Shown: positions 1 through 7,840, numbered from the stretch's first letter. The stretch: DNA of 47,596 nucleotides from Parageobacillus caldoxylosilyticus NBRC 107762 (GCF_000632715.1 NZ_BAWO01000051.1:1-47596), one strand, 5' to 3'. Numbers and translations: made by a program. The notes: generated from the sequence alone by a model not told the origin.

Positions 1-103
1 GGATAAATCACTACCCTTAATAGAAAAAATTAATATATAAGAAAAAATGAAATTTTTTGAGGAAATTTTAACAATACTTTGTTATTATCATAAAGGGGCG
101 ATT

Positions 104-130
104 TTGACATAGAACGTTTTAGGATACAAT
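104..130 (+). promoter_or_regulatory. possible sigma-A promoter upstream of icd
   Basis: TTGACA at 104-109 and TACAAT at 125-130 resemble -35 and -10 boxes. The spacer is only 15 bp, shorter than the usual 17, so this is weak. It is the best candidate for transcription of the isocitrate dehydrogenase gene. Confidence 0.35.
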
Positions 131-154
131 ACACGCATGAGAAAGGACAATAGG

Positions 155-223
155 ATGCAAACGGTTGCTTTTTTAGGCGAAGAGTGGTCTTCCGCTGCTT
201 GCGCGGCAGCGGGTTGGCAATAG
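155..223 (+). CDS. possible 22-aa leader peptide upstream of icd
   Basis: A short ATG-initiated frame with an AAAGGA-like ribosome site 7 nt upstream ends 31 bp before the isocitrate dehydrogenase start. Its distal half is rich in alanine codons and contains a perfect 7-bp inverted repeat (192-198 with 206-212, CCGCTGC/GCAGCGG). No U-tract follows the hairpin, so it is not a clear terminator. It could be a translated leader that tunes icd expression, or chance. I do not recognise the peptide. Confidence 0.25.
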   Translation: MQTVAFLGEEWSSAACAAAGWQ

Positions 224-254
224 ATCACACCATCATCGTCAAAGGAGGATTCAG

Positions 255-1691
255 ATGAGCAAAACATCGATTACGGTTGCGTATGGAGATGGAATCGGTC
301 CGGAAATTATGGACGCGACGCTAAAAATTTTAGACGCTGCCGGTGCGCAACTAGATATTGAAACGATTGAGATTGGGGAAAAAGTGTATCTCCGCGGCGG
401 CACGACGGGATTGGAAGAGAGCGCGTGGGATTCGCTAAGAAGAACGAAAGTATTTTTAAAAGCGCCGATTACGACGCCGCAAGGAGGGGGCTATAAAAGT
501 TTAAACGTCACGATTCGCAAGGCGCTCGGTCTTTATGCGAACGTCCGTCCGGCGGTGGCGTATTATCCGTTTGTCGAAACGAAACATCCAAATATGGATG
601 TCGTCATTATTCGCGAAAATGAAGAAGACTTGTACGCTGGCATCGAGCATCGCCAAACGGAACAAGTATATCAATGCTTGAAGCTGATTACCCAGCCTGG
701 TTCGGAAAAAGTGATCCGCTATGCGTTTGAATATGCGCGCAGCTACGGCCGTAAAAAAGTAACCTGTTTTGTGAAAGACAACATTATGAAACTGACAGAC
801 GGCATTTTCCACCGTATGTTTGACGAAATCGGCAAAGAGTATCCGGATATTGAAAAAGAAACATGGATTGTCGATATCGGCGCAGCAAAATTGGCCAATA
901 GCCCGGAAGAATTTGATGTCATTGTTATGCCGAACTTATACGGCGATATTATGTCCGATATTGCGGCGCAGATTTCTGGTTCTGTTGGGCTTGGCGGTTC
1001 GGCGAATATCGGTGATCAATGTGCGATGTTTGAAGCTGTTCACGGATCGGCGCCGCCGCTTGCCGGAAAAAATCTTGCCAATCCATCGGGATTGCTTTTA
1101 GCAGCGGTGATGATGCTGCAGCATATCGGCCAGCCGGAAGTAGCTGCACGCGTGCATAACGCTTGGCTAAAAACGATTGAAGACGGCATTCACACGTTTG
1201 ACATTTACCGCGAAGGAATCAGCAAACAGCAAGTAGGAACGAAAGAATTTGCCGAAGCGGTAATCGATCGTCTCGGCCAGCTTCCGGAAAAACTTCCGCC
1301 TGTTGCCTACAAAGAAGCGCCAAAGCTTCACGCGGTGCTGAAACAACGGCAAAAACAAAAGAAAGAATTATTTGGCGTTGACATTTTCCTTGACTGGGAT
1401 AAAGGGACGGCAGAAGAGCTGGGCAAAGCGTTGGAGCAATTTAAAGCAGGCAATCTCAAGCTTCGCGTCATTACGAACCGTGGTGTGAAAGTATATCCAG
1501 GCGGACTTCCGGAAACGTTCTGCACGGACCATTGGCGCTGCCGTTTCCATGCAGAACCAGGCGAAACGATTGAACATCGGCAAATTGTTGAATTATACAA
1601 CCAGCTTGTTGCGGCGGGATATGATTGCATTAAAACGGAAAACCTTTATTTATTTGACGGCGAACCGGGATTTGCAGCGGTTCACGGATGA
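255..1691 (+). CDS. icd: NADP-dependent isocitrate dehydrogenase, Thermus-type (478 aa)
   Basis: Isocitrate/isopropylmalate dehydrogenase family enzyme, expected to convert isocitrate to 2-oxoglutarate and CO2 with reduction of NADP in the cytoplasmic TCA cycle. The N-terminal GDGIGPEI motif is at residues 11-18, the substrate-binding NVTIRKALGLYANVRP stretch at about 84-99, and RENEEDLYAGIEH near 119-131. After the roughly 335-residue catalytic core there is an extra C-terminal domain of about 140 residues, as in Thermus thermophilus ICDH and unlike the roughly 420-aa Icd/CitC of Bacillus. The ATG is preceded by AAGGAGG at good spacing. The gene is monocistronic with a terminator directly behind it. 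A homoisocitrate or isopropylmalate dehydrogenase role is less likely because of the C-terminal domain. Confidence 0.85.
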   Translation: MSKTSITVAYGDGIGPEIMDATLKILDAAGAQLDIETIEIGEKVYLRGGTTGLEESAWDSLRRTKVFLKAPITTPQGGGYKSLNVTIRKALGLYANVRPAVAYYPFVETKHPNMDVVIIRENEEDLYAGIEHRQTEQVYQCLKLITQPGSEKVIRYAFEYARSYGRKKVTCFVKDNIMKLTDGIFHRMFDEIGKEYPDIEKETWIVDIGAAKLANSPEEFDVIVMPNLYGDIMSDIAAQISGSVGLGGSANIGDQCAMFEAVHGSAPPLAGKNLANPSGLLLAAVMMLQHIGQPEVAARVHNAWLKTIEDGIHTFDIYREGISKQQVGTKEFAEAVIDRLGQLPEKLPPVAYKEAPKLHAVLKQRQKQKKELFGVDIFLDWDKGTAEELGKALEQFKAGNLKLRVITNRGVKVYPGGLPETFCTDHWRCRFHAEPGETIEHRQIVELYNQLVAAGYDCIKTENLYLFDGEPGFAAVHG

Positions 1692-1721
1692 AAAAACAGC
1701 AGCGGTGCGCTGCTGTTTTTT
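1691..1721 (+). terminator. Rho-independent terminator of icd
   Basis: A short GC-rich hairpin (CAGCAGC paired with GCTGCTG) is flanked by A-tract and T-tract, immediately after the stop codon. Confidence 0.85.
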
Positions 1722-1964
1722 CATGGCCTGCTTTTTTATTTTCCATCCATAAGGGAATTGCCTCTTTGTCTGACAGCTGTGTTCATCCTATTGCACGATG
1801 CCTTGCTGGCAGGAAGCAAACAAACAAAATCACACGTTTTTTGCGTCAATAAAAATTTGCCGGAAGCCATGAAAAAGAAGAAACATCAAGCGATATTTAT
1901 ATATAATTGTAAGGAGGGAATGGTCTATTTTTTACTGATGATATGGACAAGGAAGTGATAGTTG
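1722..1964 (+). other. intergenic region before the glycosyltransferase gene
   Basis: No convincing gene is seen. A TATAAT near 1903 followed by AAGGAGGG may be the promoter and leader of the next gene. A 66-codon frame here shows no coding character. A 12-codon frame begins 1 nt after AAGGAGGG, too close for normal initiation. Confidence 0.4.
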
Positions 1965-2792
1965 ATGTTTCATGTTCTTGTGACGCTAGACGCCAATTAT
2001 CTTCCTCCGCTCAAAGTGCTGATGAATTCTTTGTTTCGCAATAACAACCGGCCATTTACGTTTTATTTATTGTATTCCCGCATCCCCGAGATAGAAATCG
2101 AATTATTAAAACAGTTTGTGGAGAGGCAAGGACATCAGCTCGCGCCGATTTTTGTAGATCCAGATTTGTTTGCCGATGCGCCTGTATTTCGTCATTACAC
2201 GGCGGAGATGTACTATCGGCTTGCCGCTCATCAGTTTTTGCCGCCGCATTTAGACCGTGTTTTGTATCTTGACCCCGACATTGTCGCCATTAATCCAATC
2301 GACGAATTGTACGATATGGATTTTGAAGGAAATATGTTTATCGCCGCGGAGCATACCCACTCCACGAAAGTAGCGAATTTATTTAATAAGCTAAGGCTGA
2401 AAACGCCGAATGCAAAGGGATATTTTAATACTGGTGTGATGATGATGAACTTGCCGTTGATGAGAAAAGAGGTTCGTCTAGAAGATATTTATCAGTTTAT
2501 CCGCGATAATCGCTTTAAGCTTGTGCTTCCTGACCAAGATGTTCTGAACGGCTTATATTGGGACAAAATTAAACCAGTTGATGGCTATCGTTATAATTAT
2601 GATGCCCGCTATTATGATATGATTCAGCTGCTGCCAAATCCAAAACATGATTTGCACTGGATTCAGGAAAACACTGTATTTATTCATTATTGCGGAAAAG
2701 ATAAGCCGTGGAAGGAAAATTATAAAGGGGAGCTCGGCCTGTTCTATAAACAGTATAGCGATGTTTTGCAGTTCGAAGAGGAGAAAACATAA
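1965..2792 (+). CDS. glycosyltransferase family 8 protein
   Basis: A 275-aa protein of the GT8 family (GT-A fold), which transfers sugars from UDP- or ADP-sugars with retention of configuration. Residues 1-10 form the typical first beta strand, the metal-binding DPD motif is at about 103-105 within a YLDPDIV strand, a YFNTGVMMMNL segment lies mid-protein, and the C-terminal HYCGKDKPW carries the last metal-ligand histidine. B. subtilis GspA, a general stress protein, is a family member, but similarity is only at family level. The ATG at 1965 has AAGGAAGTGA at good spacing; an in-frame TTG three bases upstream is possible. The acceptor is unknown. No signal peptide is visible, so it should be cytoplasmic. 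Confidence 0.8.
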   Translation: MFHVLVTLDANYLPPLKVLMNSLFRNNNRPFTFYLLYSRIPEIEIELLKQFVERQGHQLAPIFVDPDLFADAPVFRHYTAEMYYRLAAHQFLPPHLDRVLYLDPDIVAINPIDELYDMDFEGNMFIAAEHTHSTKVANLFNKLRLKTPNAKGYFNTGVMMMNLPLMRKEVRLEDIYQFIRDNRFKLVLPDQDVLNGLYWDKIKPVDGYRYNYDARYYDMIQLLPNPKHDLHWIQENTVFIHYCGKDKPWKENYKGELGLFYKQYSDVLQFEEEKT

Positions 2793-2793
2793 A

Positions 2794-2812
2794 GGCAGCG
2801 TCAACCGCTGCC
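2794..2812. terminator. shared hairpin between glycosyltransferase gene and yfhD
   Basis: GGCAGCG pairs with CGCTGCC in the gap between two convergent genes. T-rich sequence follows on both sides (better on the minus strand), so it may end transcription in both directions. Confidence 0.6.
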
Positions 2813-2821
2813 TTGCGAATG

Positions 2822-3010
2822 TTATTTTTTGCGCGCTTTGCTTTGGCGAATTCCTGCGGCTTGGGCACGCGCTTGTGCTTCAAGGTCTTCGTGATCAGCA
2901 AATTCGCGGGAGTATTCGACATCGAGTCCGTCGGATTTTAGCTGTTTCGGAACTTGCGGCAAAGTAGCTTTGTTTTTATCGCGTGTTTTTTGTCCGCGAG
3001 ATCGGCCCAT
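2822..3010 (-). CDS. yfhD: YfhD family small protein
   Basis: A 62-aa, highly charged protein starting MGRSRGQKTRDKNKATLPQ, which I recognise as the YfhD family of Bacillaceae. It has no membrane segment and no known enzymatic motif; the function is unknown. The ATG is preceded by AGGAGG. That ribosome site lies at the foot of a strong hairpin (separate entry), so translation may depend on RNA folding. The gene sits next to yfhE as in B. subtilis. Confidence 0.85.
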   Translation of the reverse strand: MGRSRGQKTRDKNKATLPQVPKQLKSDGLDVEYSREFADHEDLEAQARAQAAGIRQSKARKK

Positions 3011-3021
3011 CGTCTATGCCT

Positions 3022-3060
3022 CCTAAGCCATAATGTGAATCGTACGATTCATTACTTAGG
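3022..3060 (-). promoter_or_regulatory. hairpin overlapping the yfhD ribosome site
   Basis: CCTAAG and CTTAGG bracket a perfect 16-bp palindrome, TGAATCGTACGATTCA (3036-3051). In the yfhD transcript this gives an imperfect hairpin of about 16 bp whose 3' arm takes up the first bases of the Shine-Dalgarno sequence. A DNA-binding protein operator is the alternative reading. Confidence 0.5.
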
Positions 3061-3099
3061 ATGGCGGGCCTTATTGAAAAGTATAAATAACAATGTTTT

Positions 3100-3228
3100 C
3101 TAATGCTTTGCTTTTTTTGCCGTGTAGCCGCCTGCCTGGTCAGCCAGTTTAAAGTCGCGGGCATAACTCACTTCTTGTGCGCTTGTTAACGTGCTTTTTG
3201 TTTTTTCGCGTCTTCGTTTTTCCGTCAT
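3100..3228 (-). CDS. yfhE: YfhE family small protein
   Basis: A 42-aa frame starting MTEKRRREKTKSTLTSAQEV and containing YARDFKLADQAGGY. It matches the YfhE family, known only as a short Bacillaceae protein of unknown function. The start is an ATG with GAGGGG a few bases upstream. It is hydrophilic and strongly basic and sits beside yfhD, as in B. subtilis. Its small size makes it easy to miss. Confidence 0.75.
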   Translation of the reverse strand: MTEKRRREKTKSTLTSAQEVSYARDFKLADQAGGYTAKKAKH

Positions 3229-3303
3229 ATTCTGCCCCTCACTTTTATAAAAATTTGTTTGTTTTTAGTTTGCCCGCCGCCCTGCTTTTTTATGCACGCG
3301 AAT

Positions 3304-3327
3304 AAAAAAAGGCTGCCGTCGTCAGCC
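3304..3327 (-). terminator. terminator of the GNAT gene
   Basis: On the minus strand GGCTG-ACGACGG-CAGCC is followed by a run of seven T, directly after the acetyltransferase stop codon. Confidence 0.85.
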
Positions 3328-3330
3328 CCG

Positions 3331-3882
3331 TTACGCTTCTTTGCGTTGTTCCTCTTCGATTAAAGAAGGATGGCGAAGCGTATATAGCGTATAATTATCT
3401 TTTGTAATTTCGTATAGATTGTATATATCCGCTCCAATTTGTTCGAGCAGGCTTTTTCTTGTCTCGTTTGCCGGCGTGACGTACGGCAGTTTTTCCGCCG
3501 CTTTAATGGAGCGGGTGTTTATTTTGCGAATGCGCATAAATACCGTTTCGATGGAAAGTTCGTAAAATAGTTCATGGAAAAATGCTTCTTTCGCACGGCG
3601 ATTGTACCCTTGCCCATGATACGGCTTTCCTAGCCATGTGCCTAAAAATCCGGTGTTATCTTGTATATCGAATAAGCTAATCGTGCCGATCGGATTGCCC
3701 CATTCGTCTAAAATGGTGCGAGAGATAAGTTCCCCGCGCTCTTCTGCTTCGATCACTTGTTTCGTCATAAACAAAAATTCTTCGTACGAGCTCGCTTTTT
3801 GGCGCACGAAAGGGAAGACCTCTGGGTGCACCATCAGCTCGTAAAGCACATGACAATCTTGCAGTTCACGTTTTTTTAGCAA
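3331..3882 (-). CDS. GNAT family N-acetyltransferase
   Basis: A 183-aa GNAT acetyltransferase resembling the RimJ/RimL-type branch, transferring acetyl from acetyl-CoA to an amino group. The acetyl-CoA pyrophosphate loop is visible as GKPYHGQGYNRRAKEAF at about residues 85-101, preceded by the ISLFDI beta strand. The C terminus is acidic/basic and not conserved. The start codon is a TTG 7 nt after AAGGAGGG; no better ATG is in frame. The substrate is not predictable from sequence. The gene stands alone with its own terminator, and an unusual run of hairpins lies in its leader (separate entry), which suggests RNA-level control. Confidence 0.8.
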   Translation of the reverse strand: MLKKRELQDCHVLYELMVHPEVFPFVRQKASSYEEFLFMTKQVIEAEERGELISRTILDEWGNPIGTISLFDIQDNTGFLGTWLGKPYHGQGYNRRAKEAFFHELFYELSIETVFMRIRKINTRSIKAAEKLPYVTPANETRKSLLEQIGADIYNLYEITKDNYTLYTLRHPSLIEEEQRKEA

Positions 3883-3899
3883 TACTTTTCCCTCCTTAC

Positions 3900-4035
3900 C
3901 GAGGGCAGTTTACCTGTGGGCAAAACCACCCTCGAAATTTTTTAATATATATTCATCAAAAAATTTCGGGGTGGGAATCGAACCCACTAGAACCAGCGGG
4001 ATCCGCTGGTGGCGCACCATTTGCCTTCCCCTTTG
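3900..4035 (-). ncRNA. structured leader with tRNA-like hairpins upstream of the GNAT gene
   Basis: Read on the minus strand there are four consecutive hairpins: ACCAGCGG-ATC-CCGCTGGT (4010-3992); a perfect T-arm-like GTGGG-TTCGATT-CCCAC (3987-3971); CGAAATTTTTT with AAAAAATTTCG (3968-3933); and CGAGGG with CCCTCG (3934-3900), ending at the gene's ribosome site. The first two, with 5 nt between them, mimic an anticodon arm plus T arm, but the anticodon-like loop lacks U33 and no matching 5' acceptor strand is visible. It may be a tRNA remnant or a cis-acting leader. Confidence 0.45.
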
Positions 4036-4166
4036 TCGCGTCGCTATATGATTATAGGTAATGAGTGGATGAAGTCTTCATCATCATACACGATGATAAA
4101 GAAAAAAGAAATAGGTCTTTTGTTAATTTTTTATGGATATTTTTTTAATTTTCGACAGCGAAATAG

Positions 4167-5069
4167 TTATGTGGCTAATAAATCGGCTAAACTTTTTTCC
4201 AGCGTAGGGAAGGAAAAGATAAACCCAGCTTCCATCAGTTTTTTCGGAATTACTTGCTGTCCTTCGGTCACAAGCATACTCATTTCACCAAGAAGGGCGC
4301 GCAGCATCGCATTTGGTACACGAAGCCAATGAGGACGGTGAAGTATACGGGCGACCGTTTCCCCGAACTGTTCCATGCGGACTGGAGATGGGGCGGTAAT
4401 ATTGATCGGTCCTGCGAGCTCCTCATGATCGATCATATAGGCGATGGCGCGAACAACATCGTCAATATGGATCCAAGAAAGCCATTGCTGTCCTGTGCCG
4501 ATGGGACCGCCGATGTAAAAGCGATAAGGAAGAACCATTTTTGGAAGCGCGCCGCCGTTTTTGCCAAGAACGACACCCAATCGCGCCATTATGGTGCGGA
4601 CGCCGATTGTTTCGGCCTGCTTGGCTGCTTGTTCCCACTTTATTGCTGTTTGGGCGAGAAAATCGCTGCCGGCAACAGGGCTTTCTTCGGTAAAAGAAGC
4701 GGTAAGAGAGGTTCCATAAATCCCGATTGCACTAGCGTTAATAAATGCTTTCGGAGGGATTGACAGCGATTTCATTAGTTCGATGATGGATGCCGTGGTC
4801 GATATGCGGCTATTAACGATACGCTCTTTCTGTGTTTTTGTCCATCTTTTGCGGTTAATGGGCTCGCCGGCTAAATTAATGACGACATCAAAGGCAGGAA
4901 CATCCATGTTGGGGCGGGTATCAGGCGCCCATGCAAGATAGTGGATGGTTGCAGAGGAAGATGGTCTAGGGCGCCGGGTTAAGACATAAATCCGGTGTCC
5001 TTGCGCCGCAAAGTAATTAGTGAGCGCTTGCCCAATGAAGCCTGTGCCGCCGGCAATGGCGATATGCAT
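4167..5069 (-). CDS. yfhF: TIGR01777-family NAD-dependent epimerase/dehydratase-like protein YfhF
   Basis: A 300-aa atypical short-chain dehydrogenase/reductase. The N-terminal Rossmann motif [10 protein letters not shown] is at residues 8-17, and the family hallmarks VINLAGEPI, the GIYG segment and WLSWIHIDD are all present in order. The C-terminal third carries the conserved [11 protein letters not shown]-like region and [13 protein letters not shown]. This family (YfhF in Bacillus, YfcH in E. coli) has no firmly assigned substrate. The ATG is preceded by GGGAGGG. It is divergent from recX, as in B. subtilis. About 130 bp downstream is AT-rich with only a weak hairpin. Confidence 0.88.
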   Translation of the reverse strand: MHIAIAGGTGFIGQALTNYFAAQGHRIYVLTRRPRPSSSATIHYLAWAPDTRPNMDVPAFDVVINLAGEPINRKRWTKTQKERIVNSRISTTASIIELMKSLSIPPKAFINASAIGIYGTSLTASFTEESPVAGSDFLAQTAIKWEQAAKQAETIGVRTIMARLGVVLGKNGGALPKMVLPYRFYIGGPIGTGQQWLSWIHIDDVVRAIAYMIDHEELAGPINITAPSPVRMEQFGETVARILHRPHWLRVPNAMLRALLGEMSMLVTEGQQVIPKKLMEAGFIFSFPTLEKSLADLLAT

Positions 5070-5165
5070 CCGATTCCCTCCCTATGTTTTGGCATCATAT
5101 AATTCATTCGTTTCTTATGTGCAACATTCCTTCTTATGATACGATAAAAGCGGAGGGAAAAACCG

Positions 5166-5981
5166 ATGGGAATTATCACGAATATAGCCGTTCAGCCAAA
5201 CAGCCACGAACGTTTTCGTGTCACGATGCAAAAAGAAAATGGAGAAATAGATGTTTTTACCGTTGATCAAGACGTGTTGCTTCAATTTCGCCTGAAAAAA
5301 GGAATGGAGATCGATGAGGATTCCTTACAAGAAATAATATATGCGGATCAAGTCAAAAAAACATATAATCAGGCTTTATATTTTTTATCGCACCGCATGC
5401 GGTCTGAACACGAGGTAATCCAGCACCTGAAGAAAAAAGGCGCACCCGAAGATGTGATTGCAGAAGTGCTGCATAAGTTGAGAGAAAACAAATATGTCGA
5501 TGACCGCGAATTCGCTTTCGCCTATGTGCGCACGCAAAAGCAAACATCGGTGAAAGGCCCGTATGTAATCCGCAACGAGCTGGAAAAAATGGGGATCGCG
5601 GCGAAATGGATTGAACAAAGCCTGGCTATTTACTCCTTTACCGAACAAGTGGAAACGGCGCGCTCACTTTGCGAAAAAGCAAAAAAACAACGGGCGAAGC
5701 AGTCGTTGCGGCAATGGAAATATCAGGTCGCGCAGCTTTTATATCGAAAAGGATTTCCACAGGAAGTAATCGATCAGGTGCTGTCGTCAGAACGTGATGA
5801 AAAGGAGGAAAAGGAGTGGGAAGCTTTACAGTATCAAGGAAGAAAAGCGCATCGCCGCTATGAAAAATACGAAAGCCCGCTGTACGAGCAAAAAATGAAG
5901 CAGGCGCTGTACCGCAAAGGTTTCCCACTCGAGATGATCGAGCAGTTTTTAAGCCAATTAAAAAGCGAGCAGGAACGTTAA
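5166..5981 (+). CDS. recX: regulatory protein RecX
   Basis: A 271-aa RecX, which binds RecA filaments and modulates recombination and SOS activity. Three-helix repeat units typical of RecX are visible: LSHRMRSEHEVIQHLKKKG near residue 76, then DDREFAFAYVRTQ near 117, and two later copies of LYRKGFP (about 194 and 249). The length matches the long Bacillus form (264 aa in B. subtilis). The ATG follows GGAGGG. Its TAA overlaps by 4 bp the stop of the convergent SDR gene, so the two transcripts overlap at their 3' ends. Confidence 0.9.
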   Translation: MGIITNIAVQPNSHERFRVTMQKENGEIDVFTVDQDVLLQFRLKKGMEIDEDSLQEIIYADQVKKTYNQALYFLSHRMRSEHEVIQHLKKKGAPEDVIAEVLHKLRENKYVDDREFAFAYVRTQKQTSVKGPYVIRNELEKMGIAAKWIEQSLAIYSFTEQVETARSLCEKAKKQRAKQSLRQWKYQVAQLLYRKGFPQEVIDQVLSSERDEKEEKEWEALQYQGRKAHRRYEKYESPLYEQKMKQALYRKGFPLEMIEQFLSQLKSEQER

Positions 5982-6646
5982 GATAAAATGATTTCCGTTT
6001 GACCGTCTTCGCAGGCAATAATTTGCTTTGCGATTTCCTTTGGCGGGCGCAGCCGCGAGCGGTCTTTTATATGGTCGCTTCCGTTCCAAAACGGTGTGTC
6101 CATGCCGCCCATATATACGGCGGTAACGGAAACATTGGTTCCTTCCAGTTCTTTCACTAAGCTTTCGCTAAAACCGCGAATCGCAAATTTGGTCGCCGCG
6201 TAAACGGCTTCGTTTACTTTGCCGCGCAAACCGGCGGTGGAAATAATATTTACAATTTTTGCCTTTGGCATGGCGAGAAGATGCGGCAAAAATGCTTTTG
6301 TCATATAAATGGTGCCGTTGACATTCGTTTGAATCATCTCGTCAATTTGCTGCCGGGAAAGGGAAGAAAGCGGACCAAAATAGCCGATGCCGGCGTTATT
6401 TACCAAATGCGTAACACGATGTTGCTTTACAATCTCATTTACCGTGTGGGTCACTTCTTCATAGCAGCGGATGTCAAGCGGATAGGCAAATGCTTTTCCG
6501 CCGCTATGTTCAATGTGCCAAACGACATCCATAAGCGGAGATAGCCGCCGGCCAATGGCAATAATCGTATGCCCTTGCTTGGCGTATTGCAGCGCCAATT
6601 CTTTTCCTAACCCAGTTCCAGCTCCGGTAATCGCAATAATGTCCAT
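5978..6646 (-). CDS. SDR family oxidoreductase
   Basis: A 222-aa classical short-chain dehydrogenase/reductase. The NAD(P)-binding TGAGTGLGKELA lies near the N terminus, NNAG in the middle (LVNNAGIGYFG), and the catalytic serine (IISTAGLRG) and YAATK supply the active-site Ser, Tyr and Lys. The substrate is unknown. I place the start at the ATG of MDIIAITGAG because GGAGAG precedes it; an ATG five codons earlier has no ribosome site. This gene is not in the equivalent B. subtilis position, so it is an addition here. Confidence 0.85.
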   Translation of the reverse strand: MDIIAITGAGTGLGKELALQYAKQGHTIIAIGRRLSPLMDVVWHIEHSGGKAFAYPLDIRCYEEVTHTVNEIVKQHRVTHLVNNAGIGYFGPLSSLSRQQIDEMIQTNVNGTIYMTKAFLPHLLAMPKAKIVNIISTAGLRGKVNEAVYAATKFAIRGFSESLVKELEGTNVSVTAVYMGGMDTPFWNGSDHIKDRSRLRPPKEIAKQIIACEDGQTEIILS

Positions 6647-6714
6647 TATCTGTCTCTCCATTCTGTTCGATTGACGTTTTTATCATATAATACAATTCAA
6701 AGGAGGAACAAACA

Positions 6715-7050
6715 ATGAGCACTCTTGGGGAACAAAAACGATATAGTGAAATGACAAAACAAGAACTTCAGCAAGAAATCGCCGCATTGACAGAAAAAGC
6801 ACGCAAAGCAGAACGGATGGGGATGGTTAACGAATACGCCGTATATGAAAGAAAAATTGCCATGGCCAAAGCGTATTTGCTTGACCCGAACGATTTCCAG
6901 CCTGGCGAGATATATGAAATTGAAGGCGATCCGGGAGAGTATTTTAAAGTGCGTTATTTAAAAGGTGTGTTTGCTTGGGGCTATCGTCTAAAAGGAAATG
7001 GGGAAGAAGAGGCATTGCCGATTTCGCTGCTCTGCAAGCCGAATAGGTAA
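6715..7050 (+). CDS. yfhH: YfhH family protein (DUF1811)
   Basis: A 111-aa protein of the YfhH/DUF1811 family. The N-terminal half is helical and charged (EMTKQELQQEIAALTEKARKAER), with the family-typical GMVNEYAVYERKIAMAKAYLLDP, then a small beta domain (PGEIYEIEGDPGEYFKVRYLKGVFAWGYRL). No enzymatic motif is visible; the family is found in Bacillaceae, and its role is not established. The ATG is preceded by AAAGGAGG. A strong hairpin follows. Confidence 0.85.
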   Translation: MSTLGEQKRYSEMTKQELQQEIAALTEKARKAERMGMVNEYAVYERKIAMAKAYLLDPNDFQPGEIYEIEGDPGEYFKVRYLKGVFAWGYRLKGNGEEEALPISLLCKPNR

Positions 7051-7055
7051 AAAAG

Positions 7056-7084
7056 AACCTAGAGAATGAAGGAATTCTCTAGGT
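7056..7084. terminator. bidirectional terminator between yfhH and the YpzG-like gene
   Basis: AACCTAGAGAA pairs perfectly with TTCTCTAGGTT (11 bp) in the convergent gap. T-rich or A-rich flanks are short, so efficiency is uncertain. Confidence 0.7.
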
Positions 7085-7092
7085 TTCATCAG

Positions 7093-7254
7093 CTACGACT
7101 GTTTTCGCGTCTGGCGTTCCAGGATAATTAAATCGAGTGTCTGCTGCGTCTCCCCGTTTACTTGAGAGTGGGCATGTTTCGGGTTTGCCCATGGCTGCTG
7201 AAAAGGGTTGGAGTAGAAGTTATCATAAAACTTTTTGCGTGAATGGTGACCCAT
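7093..7254 (-). CDS. YpzG family small protein
   Basis: A 53-aa frame starting MGHHSRKKFYDNFYSNPF and containing NPKHAHSQVNGETQQT, the pattern I associate with the YpzG family of short Bacillaceae proteins. Function is unknown. It starts with ATG; the ribosome site (GAGGGG, about 10 nt upstream) is acceptable. It lies upstream-to-downstream after sspK on the same strand, 32 bp apart, so the two are probably co-transcribed in the forespore. Confidence 0.65.
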   Translation of the reverse strand: MGHHSRKKFYDNFYSNPFQQPWANPKHAHSQVNGETQQTLDLIILERQTRKQS

Positions 7255-7286
7255 TGTCGAACACCCCTCAACATCAAGGAAGATTT

Positions 7287-7448
7287 TTAAAAATAATCTC
7301 CGCGTTCGCCAGAGGCGCGCATCCGTTCTTGCGGATGGGTGTTTATCGTGCCGTTTGCCCGTTTGGAAGCATATTCCGCTTTTGCTCGCGGTTCTCCCTC
7401 GAATTTGTTATTGTTTTGGTTTGGGAAATTGTGCTTTTTATTCCGCAT
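7287..7448 (-). CDS. sspK: small acid-soluble spore protein K
   Basis: A 53-aa SASP K, a minor spore-core protein made in the forespore. The sequence [20 protein letters not shown] followed by [10 protein letters not shown] is nearly identical in pattern to B. subtilis SspK. It starts at the ATG 9 nt after AAGGAGG; longer upstream reading in the same frame lacks a ribosome site and is not family-like. The position beside yfhH and yfhJ is the same as in B. subtilis. Confidence 0.9.
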   Translation of the reverse strand: MRNKKHNFPNQNNNKFEGEPRAKAEYASKRANGTINTHPQERMRASGERGDYF

Positions 7449-7559
7449 TGCACATTTCCTCCTTTTTTCTTGCTCGTGTTGATGGCCAACACGTATTCTT
7501 ATTATGATGCAACTTGGCCGGCTTATGTATGCAAATTGTTGGGACAAGAGGTGAAAAAA

Positions 7560-7835
7560 ATGACGATGCACGAATATTTTGAACGGCTAACGAATTATTT
7601 GCTTGAGAAAAACCCGTCCCTTGCTTATGCCCAAGCGCGAACATGGGTCGAATTGCTTTGGGAAGATTTCGAAACGACATACGCCCGCGCCGGACACGAG
7701 TACAGAGGAAAGGAGCTGACCGAAAAAGTCGTTCGGCAATGGATCGACCGCTACGGTGCAACGCTGCATGAGTTCCAAACAAACAACCCAAAATACAAAC
7801 ATTTACTAAATCGCAATGATTACCCAAAGCATTAA
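7560..7835 (+). CDS. yfhJ: YfhJ family protein (WVELL motif)
   Basis: A 91-aa protein with the family-defining [11 protein letters not shown] motif at residues 28-38, followed by [11 protein letters not shown]. It is helical and acidic and belongs to the YfhJ/WVELL family of unknown function. The start is the ATG 8 nt after GAGGTG; the open frame extends far upstream but that part is antisense to sspK and not coding. A terminator hairpin shared with yfhP follows. Confidence 0.85.
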   Translation: MTMHEYFERLTNYLLEKNPSLAYAQARTWVELLWEDFETTYARAGHEYRGKELTEKVVRQWIDRYGATLHEFQTNNPKYKHLLNRNDYPKH

Positions 7836-7840
7836 AAATA

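Noticed and set aside
1758-1958. 66-codon frame between icd and the glycosyltransferase gene
   Set aside because: It has no ribosome site, no recognisable family and a composition typical of AT-rich non-coding DNA.
3900-3935. T-box riboswitch for the GNAT gene
   Set aside because: AGGGTGG is present but the following ACCGCG of the T-box bulge and a specifier stem are not seen.
3965-4035. Functional tRNA, including tRNA-Sec
   Set aside because: The T arm is perfect but there is no 5' acceptor strand pairing with the 3' side, no proper D arm, and the anticodon-like loop lacks U33.
7137-7559. N-terminal extension of YfhJ
   Set aside because: The stretch is open by chance opposite sspK and the YpzG-like gene; YfhJ proper starts at the ATG after GAGGTG and then has family length.
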